A stretch of DNA of 12,443 nucleotides from Flavobacterium psychrophilum (GCA_945878515.1 CAMCTL010000102.1:1-12443); one strand, 5' to 3'; shown: positions 1 to 9,013, counted from the first letter of the stretch. The notes: generated by a model not told the origin, from the sequence alone. A program made the numbers and translations.

Positions 1-41
1 GGTTAGTATGCACGCATATTAAAAGCAGAAAAACTACAACT

Positions 42-2162
42 TCAGTTTATTAATATCTCCAAAATGCTAATTGCTGCATCGCTAATTTTAGTGCCAGGGC
101 CAAAAACCGCAACTGCTCCAGCATCAAATAAAAACTGGTAATCTTGTACAGGGATTACTCCGCCTACAATGACCATTATATCTTCTCTACCGTGATTTTT
201 AAGTGCAGCAATAACTTGAGGAACTAGTGTTTTGTGCCCCGCCGCTAGAGACGAAACGCCAAGAATATGAACATCATTTTCTACAGCTTGTTTAGCGGCT
301 TCTGCAGGAGTTTGAAACAAAGGTCCAATATCTACATCAAAACCCAAATCGGCATAGCCAGTTGCTACAACTTTGGCACCTCGATCGTGTCCGTCTTGTC
401 CCAATTTGGCAATCATAATTCTTGGTCTACGGCCTTCTTTTAGGGCAAATTTATTAGCTAATTCTTTAGCCTTTTCAAAGCTTTTGTCGTTTTTTATTGC
501 TGCGCTATACACACCACTAAAGGATTTAATTTGTGCTTTGTATCTTCCAAAAACGGTTTCTAGGGCATCGCTAATTTCACCTAATGTGGCTCGGTTTCGC
601 GCTGCTTCAATGGCTATTTCTAGTAGATTGCCTTCGCCAGTTTGAGCACAAAGGGTTAGTTTTTTGAGTGAAAGTTGTACTTTTGTAGCATCACGAGATG
701 CTTTAATTTTTTCTAATTGCTCGATTTGCTGTTTGCGCACCATTTGGTTGTCGACATCGAGAATCTGCAATGGGTCTTCTTTTTCTAGTCGGTATTTGTT
801 GACGCCTACAATAATATCTTGACCACTGTCTATTCTAGCTTGTTTTCTCGCGGCGGCTTCTTCTATTCTAAGTTTTGGTATTCCAGATTCGATGGCTTTG
901 GTCATGCCGCCCAATTCTTCGACTTCTTCAATAAGTTTCCAAGCTTTTTGGACTATTTCATTGGTCAAACTTTCAACGTAAAAACTTCCTGCCCACGGAT
1001 CAACTGTTTTGGTAATTTTAGTTTCTTCTTGTAGATAAATTTGTGTATTTCGTGCTATTCGTGCTGAAAAATCAGTTGGTAAAGCAAGGGCTTCATCGAG
1101 TGCATTAGTATGCAAAGATTGAGTTCCGCCAAAAACTGCTGCTGCTGCTTCGATAGTGGTTCGTGCTACATTGTTGAATGGATCTTGCATGGTCAAACTC
1201 CAACCTGATGTTTGACAATGGGTTCTTAATGCTAACGATTTATCATCTTTCGGATTGAATTGTTTGACAAGTTTTGCCCAAATCATTCGTGCAGCCCGCA
1301 TTTTTGCAATTTCCATAAAATGGTTCATTCCAATGCCCCAAAAAAAAGATAGGCGAGGAGCGAAGTCGTCTATTTTCATGCCAGTTGCTAGTCCAAGTCG
1401 AATGTATTCTAAACCATCGGCAAGGGTATAAGCCAACTCAATATCGGCAGTCGCTCCTGCTTCTTGCATGTGGTAACCAGAAATAGAAATAGAGTTGAAT
1501 TTGGGCATTTTTTTGCTAGTAAATTCAAAGATGTCGGCAATTATTTTCATCGAAGGAGTTGGTGGATATATGTAGGTATTTCGCACCATAAATTCTTTTA
1601 GAATGTCGTTTTGAATTGTTCCTGAAAGTTGTTCTGGATGAATACCTTGTTCTTCGGCAGCGACAATGTAGAACGCCATTATTGGCAAAACAGCTCCATT
1701 CATAGTCATAGAAACTGACATTTCACCTAATGGAATCTGGTCAAATAGTGCTTTCATATCTTCAACTGAATCGATGGCAACACCTGCTTTGCCAACATCG
1801 CCAACTACACGCTCATGGTCGGAATCGTAACCGCGATGCGTGGGTAAATCAAAAGCTATCGAAAGTCCTTTTTGTCCAGCAGCCAAGTTTCTTCGATAAA
1901 AAGCATTGCTTTCTTCGGCTGTTGAAAATCCTGCATATTGACGAATCGTCCAAGGACGCCGAACGTACATTGTAGTATATGGTCCACGCAAATTTGGCGC
2001 AAAACCAGCTCCAAAATCAAGTTGTTCGAGGTTTTCGATGTCTTTTTCGGAATAGGTTGGTTTTATTGAAACGCCCTCGGCTGTAATAAAACTTGTTTCT
2101 TCTAACTTATTACTTCCCGCTTCCGATTTTTCTAATTTTATATGTTGGAGATTTTTTCTCAT
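42..2162 (-). CDS. mutB: Methylmalonyl-CoA mutase large (catalytic) subunit
   Basis: This is the B12-dependent mutase that interconverts (R)-methylmalonyl-CoA and succinyl-CoA in cytosolic propionate and odd-chain metabolism. The 706-residue length is normal for the family. An N-terminal TIM-barrel substrate domain (about 45-560) carries [13 protein letters not shown] (69-81), RNTYIYPP (194-201) and [10 protein letters not shown] (228-237). With a constant offset of 13, Y76, R194 and H231 correspond to Tyr89, Arg207 and His244 of the Propionibacterium enzyme. The C-terminal cobalamin-binding domain (about 578-706) contains GQDGHDRG (588-595), in which H592 is the expected lower axial ligand of cobalt. 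The ATG overlaps the mutA stop in an ATGA arrangement, so the two subunits are probably translationally coupled and form a heterodimer. No convincing terminator is visible in the 41 bases left after the stop. Identification is very secure. Confidence 0.97.
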   Translation of the reverse strand: MRKNLQHIKLEKSEAGSNKLEETSFITAEGVSIKPTYSEKDIENLEQLDFGAGFAPNLRGPYTTMYVRRPWTIRQYAGFSTAEESNAFYRRNLAAGQKGLSIAFDLPTHRGYDSDHERVVGDVGKAGVAIDSVEDMKALFDQIPLGEMSVSMTMNGAVLPIMAFYIVAAEEQGIHPEQLSGTIQNDILKEFMVRNTYIYPPTPSMKIIADIFEFTSKKMPKFNSISISGYHMQEAGATADIELAYTLADGLEYIRLGLATGMKIDDFAPRLSFFWGIGMNHFMEIAKMRAARMIWAKLVKQFNPKDDKSLALRTHCQTSGWSLTMQDPFNNVARTTIEAAAAVFGGTQSLHTNALDEALALPTDFSARIARNTQIYLQEETKITKTVDPWAGSFYVESLTNEIVQKAWKLIEEVEELGGMTKAIESGIPKLRIEEAAARKQARIDSGQDIIVGVNKYRLEKEDPLQILDVDNQMVRKQQIEQLEKIKASRDATKVQLSLKKLTLCAQTGEGNLLEIAIEAARNRATLGEISDALETVFGRYKAQIKSFSGVYSAAIKNDKSFEKAKELANKFALKEGRRPRIMIAKLGQDGHDRGAKVVATGYADLGFDVDIGPLFQTPAEAAKQAVENDVHILGVSSLAAGHKTLVPQVIAALKNHGREDIMVIVGGVIPVQDYQFLFDAGAVAVFGPGTKISDAAISILEILIN

Positions 2163-3535
2163 CGCTCAGTTTCTTGAGATAATCGGTCTTTTTCAATTTT
2201 TTCAGACAATCTTTGCTCGATTAAGGGTGAAATTAAAGTCTTTCTCGGTTTTATTTTTACAAAAGGAAACAATTCTAAATTGTCTTTCATTGTGTCTTTT
2301 TTGTTGATATGTTGATTTGTACCAACTAGAATTTCTTTATTTGAATTGAATAATTCTTGTTCCTTGTCGGCACTTTCTTGAATTTTCCTTTTAATTATTC
2401 CTTCCTTGAGCTGCTTCACGAAACCGCCGTTAGCTTCAATGTCTTTGAATAATATTAAGGCCTTTTCTGACAATTGATTGGTCAGACTTTCTATATAATA
2501 GCTTCCATCGGCAGGATTATTGACTTTGTCGAAATGGCTTTCGTGCTTGAGAATAAGCAGCTGATTTCGGGAAATTCTATCGCTAAATTCATTGTCTTTA
2601 TGATACAAACCATCGTAAGGTAGATTAACAATAGCATCCGCTCCACCAAGAATAGCGCTCATACATTCGGTTGTGGTTCGCAGCATATTTATGTTGTATT
2701 CATACAGCGTTTTATTTCGTTTTGTAGGCGAAACTAATAGATGACAATCGAAATTATGGTTGTATTCTTTTGCAATTAGATTAAAAAGAAATCTTAAAGC
2801 TCTGAGTTTTGCTATTTCGAAAAAGTAATTTGTTCCCACTGAAACTTCGAAAACTATAGGTTGGCTAATTGTCCTTAAACCATTGAAATATTCGTTGGCA
2901 TGGGCCAAACTATAGGCAATTTGCTGTACCATGTTTGCACCAGAATTTTGATATAAACTGCTGTTGATACTAATAAGCCCCCTAACCCCCAAAGTGGGAA
3001 CTTTCAATAACTCGTTTATTGTGTCGAAATTTGTTTTTTCTTTGGTTGCGAACCAATTTCCTTCCTTGGCTAATTGTGCAATAGGGTCAAGGTTGCAGTA
3101 TATGCTTGCTTTTTTTTCTTTAGCGAAAGTGCCTATTTTTTTTACAAAATCTGTCGAAAGAAAAGAAAGGTTGAAATAGATATTTGTTGAATTTATATCA
3201 ATACTTTGCAAAAGTTTTGACAAATCTATTTTATCATCTTCTATCGTAAAACGCAGGCTTTCTGCGCCTCTATTAATACTGTCAATGGCTCTTTTATTTG
3301 ATTTTTCGATGTCACGAACGAAAATGTTTTGGCAAATTCTGAATTGAGTTGCTGTTGTTTTTAAATCAAAACTTGCTACAGATTCGTCTTTATGATAAAA
3401 TGGTTTCACTTGAATATCTTCGGGTGAATTCCAAATTAGGGTTTTATTATAATCAGCACCATCAAGTTCAAATTGAATTTTTTGTTTCCATTGTTTGGAA
3501 GATACAGCAGAGAAATCATCAAACAGATTTTTCAT
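2159..3535 (-). CDS. mutA: Methylmalonyl-CoA mutase small (beta) subunit, short form
   Basis: This is the non-catalytic partner of MutB. It has the mutase TIM-barrel fold with recognisable but degenerate family segments, such as [20 protein letters not shown] (193-212) and the ISRNQL stretch. It lacks the family's key histidine and tyrosine motifs and any B12-binding DxHxxG motif. At 458 residues it ends after the barrel, whereas the classical actinobacterial small subunit is over 600 residues and keeps a cobalamin-domain-like C terminus. From memory, the short form is usual in Flavobacteriia. I chose the ATG at 3535, because reading three codons further upstream needs a TTG start at 3544. 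The stop overlaps the mutB start by 4 bp, and divIC lies 37 bp upstream. An odd C/G-run patch at 2976-3004 encodes VPTLGVRGL and looks inserted (see the repeat entry). Confidence 0.93.
   Translation of the reverse strand: MKNLFDDFSAVSSKQWKQKIQFELDGADYNKTLIWNSPEDIQVKPFYHKDESVASFDLKTTATQFRICQNIFVRDIEKSNKRAIDSINRGAESLRFTIEDDKIDLSKLLQSIDINSTNIYFNLSFLSTDFVKKIGTFAKEKKASIYCNLDPIAQLAKEGNWFATKEKTNFDTINELLKVPTLGVRGLISINSSLYQNSGANMVQQIAYSLAHANEYFNGLRTISQPIVFEVSVGTNYFFEIAKLRALRFLFNLIAKEYNHNFDCHLLVSPTKRNKTLYEYNINMLRTTTECMSAILGGADAIVNLPYDGLYHKDNEFSDRISRNQLLILKHESHFDKVNNPADGSYYIESLTNQLSEKALILFKDIEANGGFVKQLKEGIIKRKIQESADKEQELFNSNKEILVGTNQHINKKDTMKDNLELFPFVKIKPRKTLISPLIEQRLSEKIEKDRLSQETER
2976..3004. repeat. 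C/G-run REP-like patch inside mutA
   Basis: On the plus strand this stretch has two runs of five C separated by TAA, then AAAGTGGGAAC, in a gene that is otherwise strongly AT-rich. CCCA (2988-2991) and TGGG (2995-2998) can pair around a three-base loop. It reads in frame as VPTLGVRGL (179-187 of MutA), between an ordinary helix (FDTINELLK) and the conserved [14 protein letters not shown] strand. From memory, dispersed repeats of the type CCCCCTAACCCCCAAAGGGGG are common in Bacteroidota genomes, and this patch matches that type with a T interrupting the final G run. No second copy occurs in the window, so the assignment rests on composition and recollection. Confidence 0.5.
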
Positions 3536-3572
3536 AACTTTCAAAGATTTTTCTTTATTCTATTTGATACGT

Positions 3573-3905
3573 TTATTTTTTGATGTTTTTCTCGATGGTG
3601 TCGCCTTCGAATTCCACTATATAAATATCCTCACTGTCTTTTTTCATAAAATATTTTTCTCGAGCATATTTTTCAGTTTCGTCTGGATTGTTTAATTTTT
3701 TAATCTTTTCTTGATCTTTCTTGATTTCTTGCTGATAGTATTCCTTATTATCTTCAAGTTCTTGTATTTGCTTGTCTAAAACGCGATGTCCAAAGTAGGA
3801 ATAGTTGTCTAAGAATACAATCCAAATCAAAAAAGAAAGCAATATCCAAACGTATTTGTTGCTTAAAAATTGAAACCAAGGTTTATCTTTATATGGGTTT
3901 TTCAT
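3573..3905 (-). CDS. divIC: FtsB/DivIC-family septum formation protein
   Basis: This is a small bitopic division protein of 110 residues, the usual size for the family. A short basic cytoplasmic N terminus precedes one membrane helix (about 16-33, YVWILLSFLIWIVFL). A charged coiled coil (about 40-72) follows, then the family's membrane-distal motif EKYAREKYFMKKDSEDIYIVEF (within 78-99), typical of FtsB/DivIC proteins. Such proteins bridge FtsL and FtsQ/DivIB in the divisome and help activate septal peptidoglycan synthesis. It is followed 37 bp later by mutA and is probably cotranscribed with the mutase genes. The 201 bp upstream, to udk, contain no clear Bacteroidota promoter. The symbol divIC is by family; ftsB would be equally defensible. 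Confidence 0.88.
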   Translation of the reverse strand: MKNPYKDKPWFQFLSNKYVWILLSFLIWIVFLDNYSYFGHRVLDKQIQELEDNKEYYQQEIKKDQEKIKKLNNPDETEKYAREKYFMKKDSEDIYIVEFEGDTIEKNIKK

Positions 3906-4036
3906 AACTGATAATTTTGTTTTGGCACCGAAATAACAAAGAAGCTACTGCTCCAATGCTGAATGTAGAAAAAATTACTCCAATTTTTCTAGGTGAGATT
4001 TAGACTAGCCGCAAGTAAGACTCCCAAATAATTCAT
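3893..4036 (-). pseudogene. Possible frameshifted small membrane protein remnant
   Basis: On the minus strand an ATG at 4036 opens MNYLGVLLAASLNLT and meets a TAG at 3989. In another frame, after a TAA at 4000-4002, an open stretch without an ATG reads ISPRKIGVIFSTFSIGAVAS and continues LLFRCQNKIISYEKPI, stopping just inside divIC. Joining the two by a one-base shift would give a protein of about 50 residues with two hydrophobic segments. I do not recognise a family, and AT-rich intergenic DNA can give hydrophobic readings by chance. It is listed because it would explain most of the 201-bp gap between udk and divIC. Confidence 0.2.
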
Positions 4037-4037
4037 T

Positions 4038-4084
4038 GAAGTGATTTAAATTTTCGCCAAAATGAAAAAAAATTAAATTACTTC
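4038..4084. other. Imperfect inverted repeat downstream of udk
   Basis: Arms at 4038-4049 and 4073-4084 are 12 bp each and pair completely on the plus strand with one G-U, or on the minus strand with one A-C mismatch. The 23-base loop between them is A-rich. It lies 23 bases after the udk stop, so it could stabilise or end the udk transcript. No T run follows it on the minus strand, so I do not call it an intrinsic terminator. Confidence 0.3.
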
Positions 4085-4106
4085 ATTGTATAAAATTACA
4101 ATAAAT

Positions 4107-4715
4107 TTATAATATTCTCTGATTTATTACAGCACGAACCACATCGATGGCGACAGTGTTGTACTTGTCGTTAGGAATGATAATATCGGCAAATGCTTTT
4201 GTTGATTCTATGAATTGCTGATGCATTGGTTTTAACGTGTTTTGGTATCGGTTTAAAACTTCTTCCATATCCCGACCTCTTTCTGCAATGTCTCTTTTTA
4301 AGCGTCGAATTAGTCGTTCGTCAGAATCTGCGTGAACAAATATTTTAATATCGAACAACTCGCGAAGTTCAGTATTAGACAGGATTAATATTCCCTCGAC
4401 AATTATCACTTTTCTGGGATGCGTCACGATGGTATCTCCGGTCCTATTATGTTTGGCAAAAGAATAAACAGGCTGATGAATGGTGTTTCCGGCTTTGAGT
4501 TCCTTGAGATGTGCTACCAATAAATCAAAATCTATAGCTCGAGGATGATCAAAGTTAATTTTAGAACGTTCTTCATAGCTCTCCAGTGTTGACTCTTTAT
4601 AATAGGAGTCCTGAGAAATTATTCCTACTTCAGTATTGGGTAATTCATTCATTATTTGATGAACTACGGTTGTTTTTCCAGAGCCTGTTCCGCCTGCAAT
4701 TCCTATAATCAGCAT
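4107..4715 (-). CDS. udk: Uridine kinase
   Basis: This cytosolic pyrimidine-salvage enzyme phosphorylates uridine and cytidine to UMP and CMP with a nucleoside triphosphate. At 202 residues it has normal length. The P-loop GGTGSGKTT spans 8-16. It is followed by the ISQDSYYK substrate loop (33-40), the family signature NFDHPRAIDFD (54-64), QPVYSF (81-86), the strand-end VEG (106-108) and the arginine-rich lid RRLKRDIAERGRD (137-149). It lies 51 bp downstream of the DUF3999 gene on the same strand. A TATTTTTG box in that gap (4746-4753) could give it its own promoter. The product is certain; operon membership is not. Confidence 0.97.
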   Translation of the reverse strand: MLIIGIAGGTGSGKTTVVHQIMNELPNTEVGIISQDSYYKESTLESYEERSKINFDHPRAIDFDLLVAHLKELKAGNTIHQPVYSFAKHNRTGDTIVTHPRKVIIVEGILILSNTELRELFDIKIFVHADSDERLIRRLKRDIAERGRDMEEVLNRYQNTLKPMHQQFIESTKAFADIIIPNDKYNTVAIDVVRAVINQRIL

Positions 4716-4745
4716 AATATAATCGTGTTATGGTTTTTTTTGGAA

Positions 4746-4753
4746 CAAAAATA
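4746..4753 (-). promoter_or_regulatory. Candidate -7 box for udk
   Basis: On the minus strand this reads TATTTTTG, a full match to the Bacteroidota -7 consensus TAnnTTTG. It lies 30 bases upstream of the udk ATG, giving a short leader of about 25 bases. I find no TTTG at the expected -33 distance, so it is only half a promoter by eye. Confidence 0.35.
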
Positions 4754-4766
4754 GGGATTTATTGAT

Positions 4767-5999
4767 TTAGATTGAGGAATTATTCTTCATATCCTTTACT
4801 AAATTGATTGTAAAAAAAGCAATGACTAAACCGCCCAAGCCGATGCAAAGCCACATAAACCAAGATTGTTGCCATAATGAGGTGTCTTTGGGTAATTTTT
4901 CTTTTTCAGCAATGTGTTTTATGTCGTAAATTTTTGCTTCGGGCAGGTTGCTATTGATGTGGTCTTTAAAATTCACCAAATCATAGTCGGGTTGCTGTAT
5001 TTTTGGATTGCCTGTTTTTATGGTATATTTTTCATTGGTTTTCAAATCGGCGATGACTGTAATCTGATTTTGGAAAAATTGCATTTTCGCAATGTCTAAT
5101 GGTTGATTATCTCGATTGTCTATTTCTATAAAAAAATCTTTTTCAAAAAGTTGCGGAATCAAAAACCTATTGTTGGTTTTAGAATTGAATTCAAAATTTG
5201 AAAATGTTTCTGGGAAAATTGCGCCTTTTTGATTTGATGTTTTTTTCTTGTTTACAAAAATTATTGCATTACGTCGATACAAATTGGGACTTGTTACCGT
5301 AAAATTAATTTGGTTTATGATTTGTACACGATTGAAATTGATATAAATTCGGGTTTTCTTCTGGTCGGGAATTTGAAGAATTTTGGTATTTCTTGCAAAA
5401 ACTTCTTCAAGGTTCTGACTGCTATTTTTGTGGGTAAATAAACCAATTTTCAAAATATTTATTGGTAGTGTTTTTTTATCATCAAATTCGATTTTTAGAT
5501 ACCGATAGGAACTCAGCGGCAAAGATATTGTTTTGAAAACACTGTTGGTCTCTGTGTTTTCGAGTCCGTATAATTGCGAATTGTTAATCAATCCAAACCA
5601 TTCTTCTTGGTTGTCACTGCCACTAATGCTATAGGATTTCGTTACAGCCGAATTGGCTATAGACAGTATGATTTCTTCAATGGAATCTTTCGGATTTTCA
5701 AAAACGATAGTTGTTTTACTTTTTGGAATTTTAGTTTTCGAAAGTATTTGAAATTCAGAAAAGCTACTCGAAGTTGCTTCGTTATTTTCCTGAAGAATAA
5801 AATATGGAATTTCAAATCCTTTGGAATCTACTATCCTAAAATCGTCTAATTCTTCTTTAGAGGACGAGCGAATTTCTGCAGGCAAAATAATTTTGTGCAA
5901 ACCACTTTTCTTAACGATTTCGATTTTTGCCGACGTTTTGTGTTGTGCTAAAATGCTATTTGCGACAAATAGTATAAGTAAAAAATTATTCAGTTTCAT
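4767..5999 (-). CDS. DUF3999-type exported membrane-anchored protein
   Basis: This 410-residue protein has unknown function. It begins with a signal peptide (MKLNNFLLILFVANSILA, cleavage likely near residue 18-19). A long beta-rich soluble part of about 355 residues follows. It ends with one membrane helix (about 380-401, rich in G, L and I) and a short basic tail, so most of the protein should face the periplasm. It contains no catalytic motif that I can identify. I assign it to the DUF3999 group from this architecture and from its place directly after a DUF2339 gene, a pairing I recall from other Gram-negative bacteria. Its ATG lies inside the end of that upstream gene (14-bp overlap), which implies translational coupling and a shared job in the envelope. 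Confidence 0.72.
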   Translation of the reverse strand: MKLNNFLLILFVANSILAQHKTSAKIEIVKKSGLHKIILPAEIRSSSKEELDDFRIVDSKGFEIPYFILQENNEATSSSFSEFQILSKTKIPKSKTTIVFENPKDSIEEIILSIANSAVTKSYSISGSDNQEEWFGLINNSQLYGLENTETNSVFKTISLPLSSYRYLKIEFDDKKTLPINILKIGLFTHKNSSQNLEEVFARNTKILQIPDQKKTRIYINFNRVQIINQINFTVTSPNLYRRNAIIFVNKKKTSNQKGAIFPETFSNFEFNSKTNNRFLIPQLFEKDFFIEIDNRDNQPLDIAKMQFFQNQITVIADLKTNEKYTIKTGNPKIQQPDYDLVNFKDHINSNLPEAKIYDIKHIAEKEKLPKDTSLWQQSWFMWLCIGLGGLVIAFFTINLVKDMKNNSSI

Positions 6000-8523
6000 G
6001 GGTTTCCTGCGGTTTGTTGTCGTCTTGTACTAAAACTTTGAGTTTCTGGTACACAAATGAAATAATGAGGATTAGAATTCCCAACAAGATGAAAGCAATA
6101 ATTTTTCCTGTTTCGGAAGCATTGCTAATGTCGAACAAAAATAACTTAAGAATTGTAATTCCCAATAAAGATAGGGCTATTATCCGCAGGTTTTTGATGC
6201 GTTTTCGGATTCCGACAATCAAGAACACAAATGCGAAAATCCCCCAAAGAATTGGATAGGCTGTTTTTATCAGTTGGTTTTTGATTGTTTGAATTGATTC
6301 GTAAGCAATTTGCTGCTTTAGAAAGGGTAATTCACTGGATTGGTAATTTTTATAGAATTCGCTAGACTGGATCTCTTGAGTAGTAACAGGTTGATTTGAA
6401 AGAATTAATCCGTGAAGCATCAATTCAGTGCTCGCAATATATATGATAAAAAAGGCTGCGAGCCAAATTGCAATTTTCTTTTTGAACAATTCTAAAACTG
6501 GGTTTTCCTTATTTATTAGGTATAGTTTATAACCAAAGTATAGTACTATAAGTAGCGAAACATAATGCAAATAGAATCCAATTCTTTGATGAAACCCAGT
6601 TGAAATGTATTGCTCGTGCTCATAAAACGGATAATTTGAAAACCAAAACGCAAAGAGGACAATATTGATAGCGGCAATTATCGAAGCCAATTGCAGACGA
6701 ACTTTGTTTGTTCCTTTGCACAATCCACGAAAAAGTGCTGCACTAAACAGTAAATGGTACAAAATAGGAAGTGTAATCGCAGAATTAACTCCAATAATTC
6801 GAGAATTCGCTTGCAAACTTACTTCCAAAATGCCCACAAAATAACCAAGAATTATTCCAATAACACCGATTAAATTTCTATATTTTTTTGGATTAAAAAT
6901 GAATCCAAATTGCTCGAGTACTTCCTGTTCATTTTTCAATAAATAGTAAACTGAAATTAAAGAAGCTACAGCCAAAGTTCCAGTCAAACAGATATTATTG
7001 AACACTATATTTAAATTAATTGCCAATGAATAGATTTGATTCCAATCCATCAGCAAACTTCCAATCATCAAAAAGTGGACAATAATCGAGGCAAATCGGT
7101 AGTATTTTATTTTTGATTTTTGGGCTAACCACATTAATGTGGGCGCTTCTGCAGCCCAAAATAGGGTAATGAAATTCCCTTCAAATTGTATCGGAACAGC
7201 CAACGTTATAAAAGTTAGTGTTAAGCCAATCAAAAGGTAAACTGCAGTTTTGTCAAGACCAAATTTTTTATACAAAAACCAAGCATAAGTGAGGTTCAAC
7301 AATCCTAAGCTAGCAGTAAATAATCCTTTGATTTCTGGATGGTAAGATTCTAAGATCATCATTCCAGCACCATAAAAAAGGAAGGTATTGCTTGCGAGAA
7401 TGCCTAATTCTATCGGAGAAAAAAGGCCTTTGGTTCTTACATTATTGATAATATTTATTCCAATGAATACTAAGTAAAAAACAAATCCGAAGACCAATGC
7501 GCCCAAGTAATGTGGCGCTTTTTCTTGAATGTCTTGGAACAACCAACCGCCATATAGAATTACAGTAAAAACATAAGACAATATATTGATGATACCCCAT
7601 TTTTTATAATAGGCCAATGCCAGTATTCCGATGTTTAAAATGAGGATATATGTAAATAATACCACGTAATTTCCTTGTCCAGTGCTAATCATAAAAGGAA
7701 CTGCAAAACCGCCAATTAGCGACAAAACTGCTAATTCTTTTCGGTTATAAGAAAGCGAAATCAGTGCACTAAAGGCAGTAATAAGTACCATAATTATAAA
7801 CGCAATCGTCTGTCCAAATAGGTGGTAAGTATGGAAAGCAATCCCAATCGTAAAATAGAAAACCGCAATGGCACCTGCCACAAAAACGGAACTGAATGCT
7901 GCATATTTCTTTCGTAATTTATGGGCAATTCCCATTATCAATGTGCCAGAAAGCATGCCAATTCCTGCACGAGCGGGTTCGTTAATCCAATCTTTATCTA
8001 TGGCATATTTTACAAAATAGCTGATTCCCAAAACAAGAATTAAAATTCCAATTTTGTTGATAAGGTTCTCACCAATAAATTTTTCTAAGTCGGGATTATT
8101 TTCCCTGAAATTCTCCCAAAAAGTTTTGCTTGGTGCTTCACGAACATATACTTTGGGTCGGGCTGTTGGTTGCAGTGATTGCTTAGCCGAAGTATTTTCC
8201 ATCGAAAAGATAATTTTTTCGGTTTTTTCTTCTGTTATTTTTTCTTCGATAGGAATGACTGACAAATGCTCCTTCTTTTCAATGACTACCGATGGTGGGA
8301 ATTCTTGATTAGGGACTTTTGGTTTTACAACTTCTGATGCAACTATTGGTCTTTCTGAAAATTTTTCAAAACCTTGTAAATCAGCTATTTTTTTATACAG
8401 TTCTTTAAATTTCTTGTCTAAGTTTTCGTCTATTCTGTCTTCAAGCCTTTCGAATTTTGCGTTTATCGCACTTTTGATATAGATCAAAAAAGCAACAAAT
8501 AGTATCATTAAGAAAACTTCCAT
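5986..8523 (-). CDS. DUF2339 polytopic membrane protein
   Basis: This very large multi-spanning inner-membrane protein has unknown function. Counting from the ATG at 8523 it has 845 residues. One N-terminal helix (MEVFLMILFVAFLIYI) leads into a charged coiled coil (about 22-52), then a flexible linker rich in P, V, E and K (about 55-135). A dense series of membrane helices follows from about 155 to the end, probably more than twenty. The segment NKIGILILVLGISYFVKYAI (156-175) plus the following KDWINEPARAGIG matches the DUF2339 signature as I remember it. The frame stays open to an ATG at 8565, adding 14 residues (MLYLRYKKIKIAFI). I prefer 8523 because it gives the usual N-terminal helix and because a -7-like TATATTTA (8554-8561) lies between the two starts. 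Its end overlaps the DUF3999 gene by 14 bp. Confidence 0.82.
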   Translation of the reverse strand: MEVFLMILFVAFLIYIKSAINAKFERLEDRIDENLDKKFKELYKKIADLQGFEKFSERPIVASEVVKPKVPNQEFPPSVVIEKKEHLSVIPIEEKITEEKTEKIIFSMENTSAKQSLQPTARPKVYVREAPSKTFWENFRENNPDLEKFIGENLINKIGILILVLGISYFVKYAIDKDWINEPARAGIGMLSGTLIMGIAHKLRKKYAAFSSVFVAGAIAVFYFTIGIAFHTYHLFGQTIAFIIMVLITAFSALISLSYNRKELAVLSLIGGFAVPFMISTGQGNYVVLFTYILILNIGILALAYYKKWGIINILSYVFTVILYGGWLFQDIQEKAPHYLGALVFGFVFYLVFIGINIINNVRTKGLFSPIELGILASNTFLFYGAGMMILESYHPEIKGLFTASLGLLNLTYAWFLYKKFGLDKTAVYLLIGLTLTFITLAVPIQFEGNFITLFWAAEAPTLMWLAQKSKIKYYRFASIIVHFLMIGSLLMDWNQIYSLAINLNIVFNNICLTGTLAVASLISVYYLLKNEQEVLEQFGFIFNPKKYRNLIGVIGIILGYFVGILEVSLQANSRIIGVNSAITLPILYHLLFSAALFRGLCKGTNKVRLQLASIIAAINIVLFAFWFSNYPFYEHEQYISTGFHQRIGFYLHYVSLLIVLYFGYKLYLINKENPVLELFKKKIAIWLAAFFIIYIASTELMLHGLILSNQPVTTQEIQSSEFYKNYQSSELPFLKQQIAYESIQTIKNQLIKTAYPILWGIFAFVFLIVGIRKRIKNLRIIALSLLGITILKLFLFDISNASETGKIIAFILLGILILIISFVYQKLKVLVQDDNKPQETHETE

Positions 8524-8644
8524 AATAAAAGCGATTTTAATTTTTTTGTATCGTAAATATAGCATTATTTGGAAACTAATTTAGCATTGGTTTTCTCTCG
8601 ACAATTTATGTAATAAAAATAAATTATTTCATATTTTAATAATG

Positions 8645-8675
8645 TTTGCGTACGTGAAAAATAGTTGTACATTTG
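8645..8675 (+). promoter_or_regulatory. Promoter of tRNA-Pro (TTTG / TAnnTTTG)
   Basis: TTTG at 8645-8648 and TACATTTG at 8668-8675 are separated by 19 bases and match the Bacteroidota -33 and -7 elements exactly. The -7 box ends 10 bases before the first base of the tRNA, leaving room for a very short 5' leader. This is the strongest promoter I see in the window. Confidence 0.82.
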
Positions 8676-8685
8676 CACTCGCTTT

Positions 8686-8760
8686 CGGGGTGTAGCGTAG
8701 CTCGGTTATCGCGCCTGCTTTGGGAGCAGGAGGCCGCAGGTTCGAATCCTGCCACCCCGA
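8686..8760 (+). tRNA. tRNA-Pro (anticodon UGG)
   Basis: The 75-base cloverleaf is complete. The acceptor strands CGGGGTG (8686-8692) and CACCCCG (8753-8759) pair, with discriminator A at 8760. The anticodon stem CCTGC/GCAGG (8714-8718, 8726-8730) encloses the loop TTTGGGA with anticodon TGG at 8721-8723. The T arm is GCAGG-TTCGAAT-CCTGC (8736-8752). CCA is not encoded, so it must be added after transcription. UGG can read several proline codons by wobble. It is a single-gene unit on the strand opposite to all protein genes here, with its own promoter and terminator. Confidence 0.97.
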
Positions 8761-8761
8761 C

Positions 8762-8792
8762 AAAACTGAATAGAGATATTCAGTTTTTTTTT
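8762..8792 (+). terminator. Intrinsic terminator of tRNA-Pro
   Basis: Arms AAAACTGAATA (8762-8772) and TATTCAGTTTT (8777-8787) form an 11-bp perfect stem with a GAGA loop. The stem runs into a T tract to 8792. It begins two bases after the tRNA. Confidence 0.88.
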
Positions 8793-9013
8793 GATTTTTT
8801 CCAAAAATTTAATGCATCTGCAAAAATTTCAAAAGAGAAATAAACCTAAGTTTATTACACCAAACGCAGATTATAATACTTTATGAAAATCAAGCGTTTA
8901 AATCATAATGTTCTAAAGACCTAAAAAGTTTTAAAAACCTGTTACGCCTCATTCTATAAAATTTAAACATGCTTCGAATTCTAATGCTAATACTGTAATT
9001 GTTTTATAAAAGT
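8793..9013. other. Non-coding gap with nothing recognised
   Basis: This AT-rich stretch of 221 bases between the tRNA-Pro terminator and the repeat-borne terminator has no open frame worth calling, no clear promoter box and no strong hairpin. It may hold decayed sequence from whatever followed pheT before the rearrangement, but I see nothing that proves this. Confidence 0.5.

Noticed and set aside
373..645. A 90-codon open frame on the plus strand inside mutB, and similar plus-strand frames in the other genes.
   Set aside because: They are antisense shadows of secure genes, with no promoter or plausible protein features.
3536..3544. A TTG start three codons upstream of the chosen mutA ATG.
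   Set aside because: It adds only three residues and needs a rare start codon, while an ATG follows immediately and gives the expected N terminus (MKNLFDDF).
8686..8760. tRNA-Pro as the attachment site for the nearby inserted segment.
   Set aside because: No duplicated fragment of the tRNA 3' end is present around the exbD-like gene. The visible duplication is of pheT, not the tRNA.
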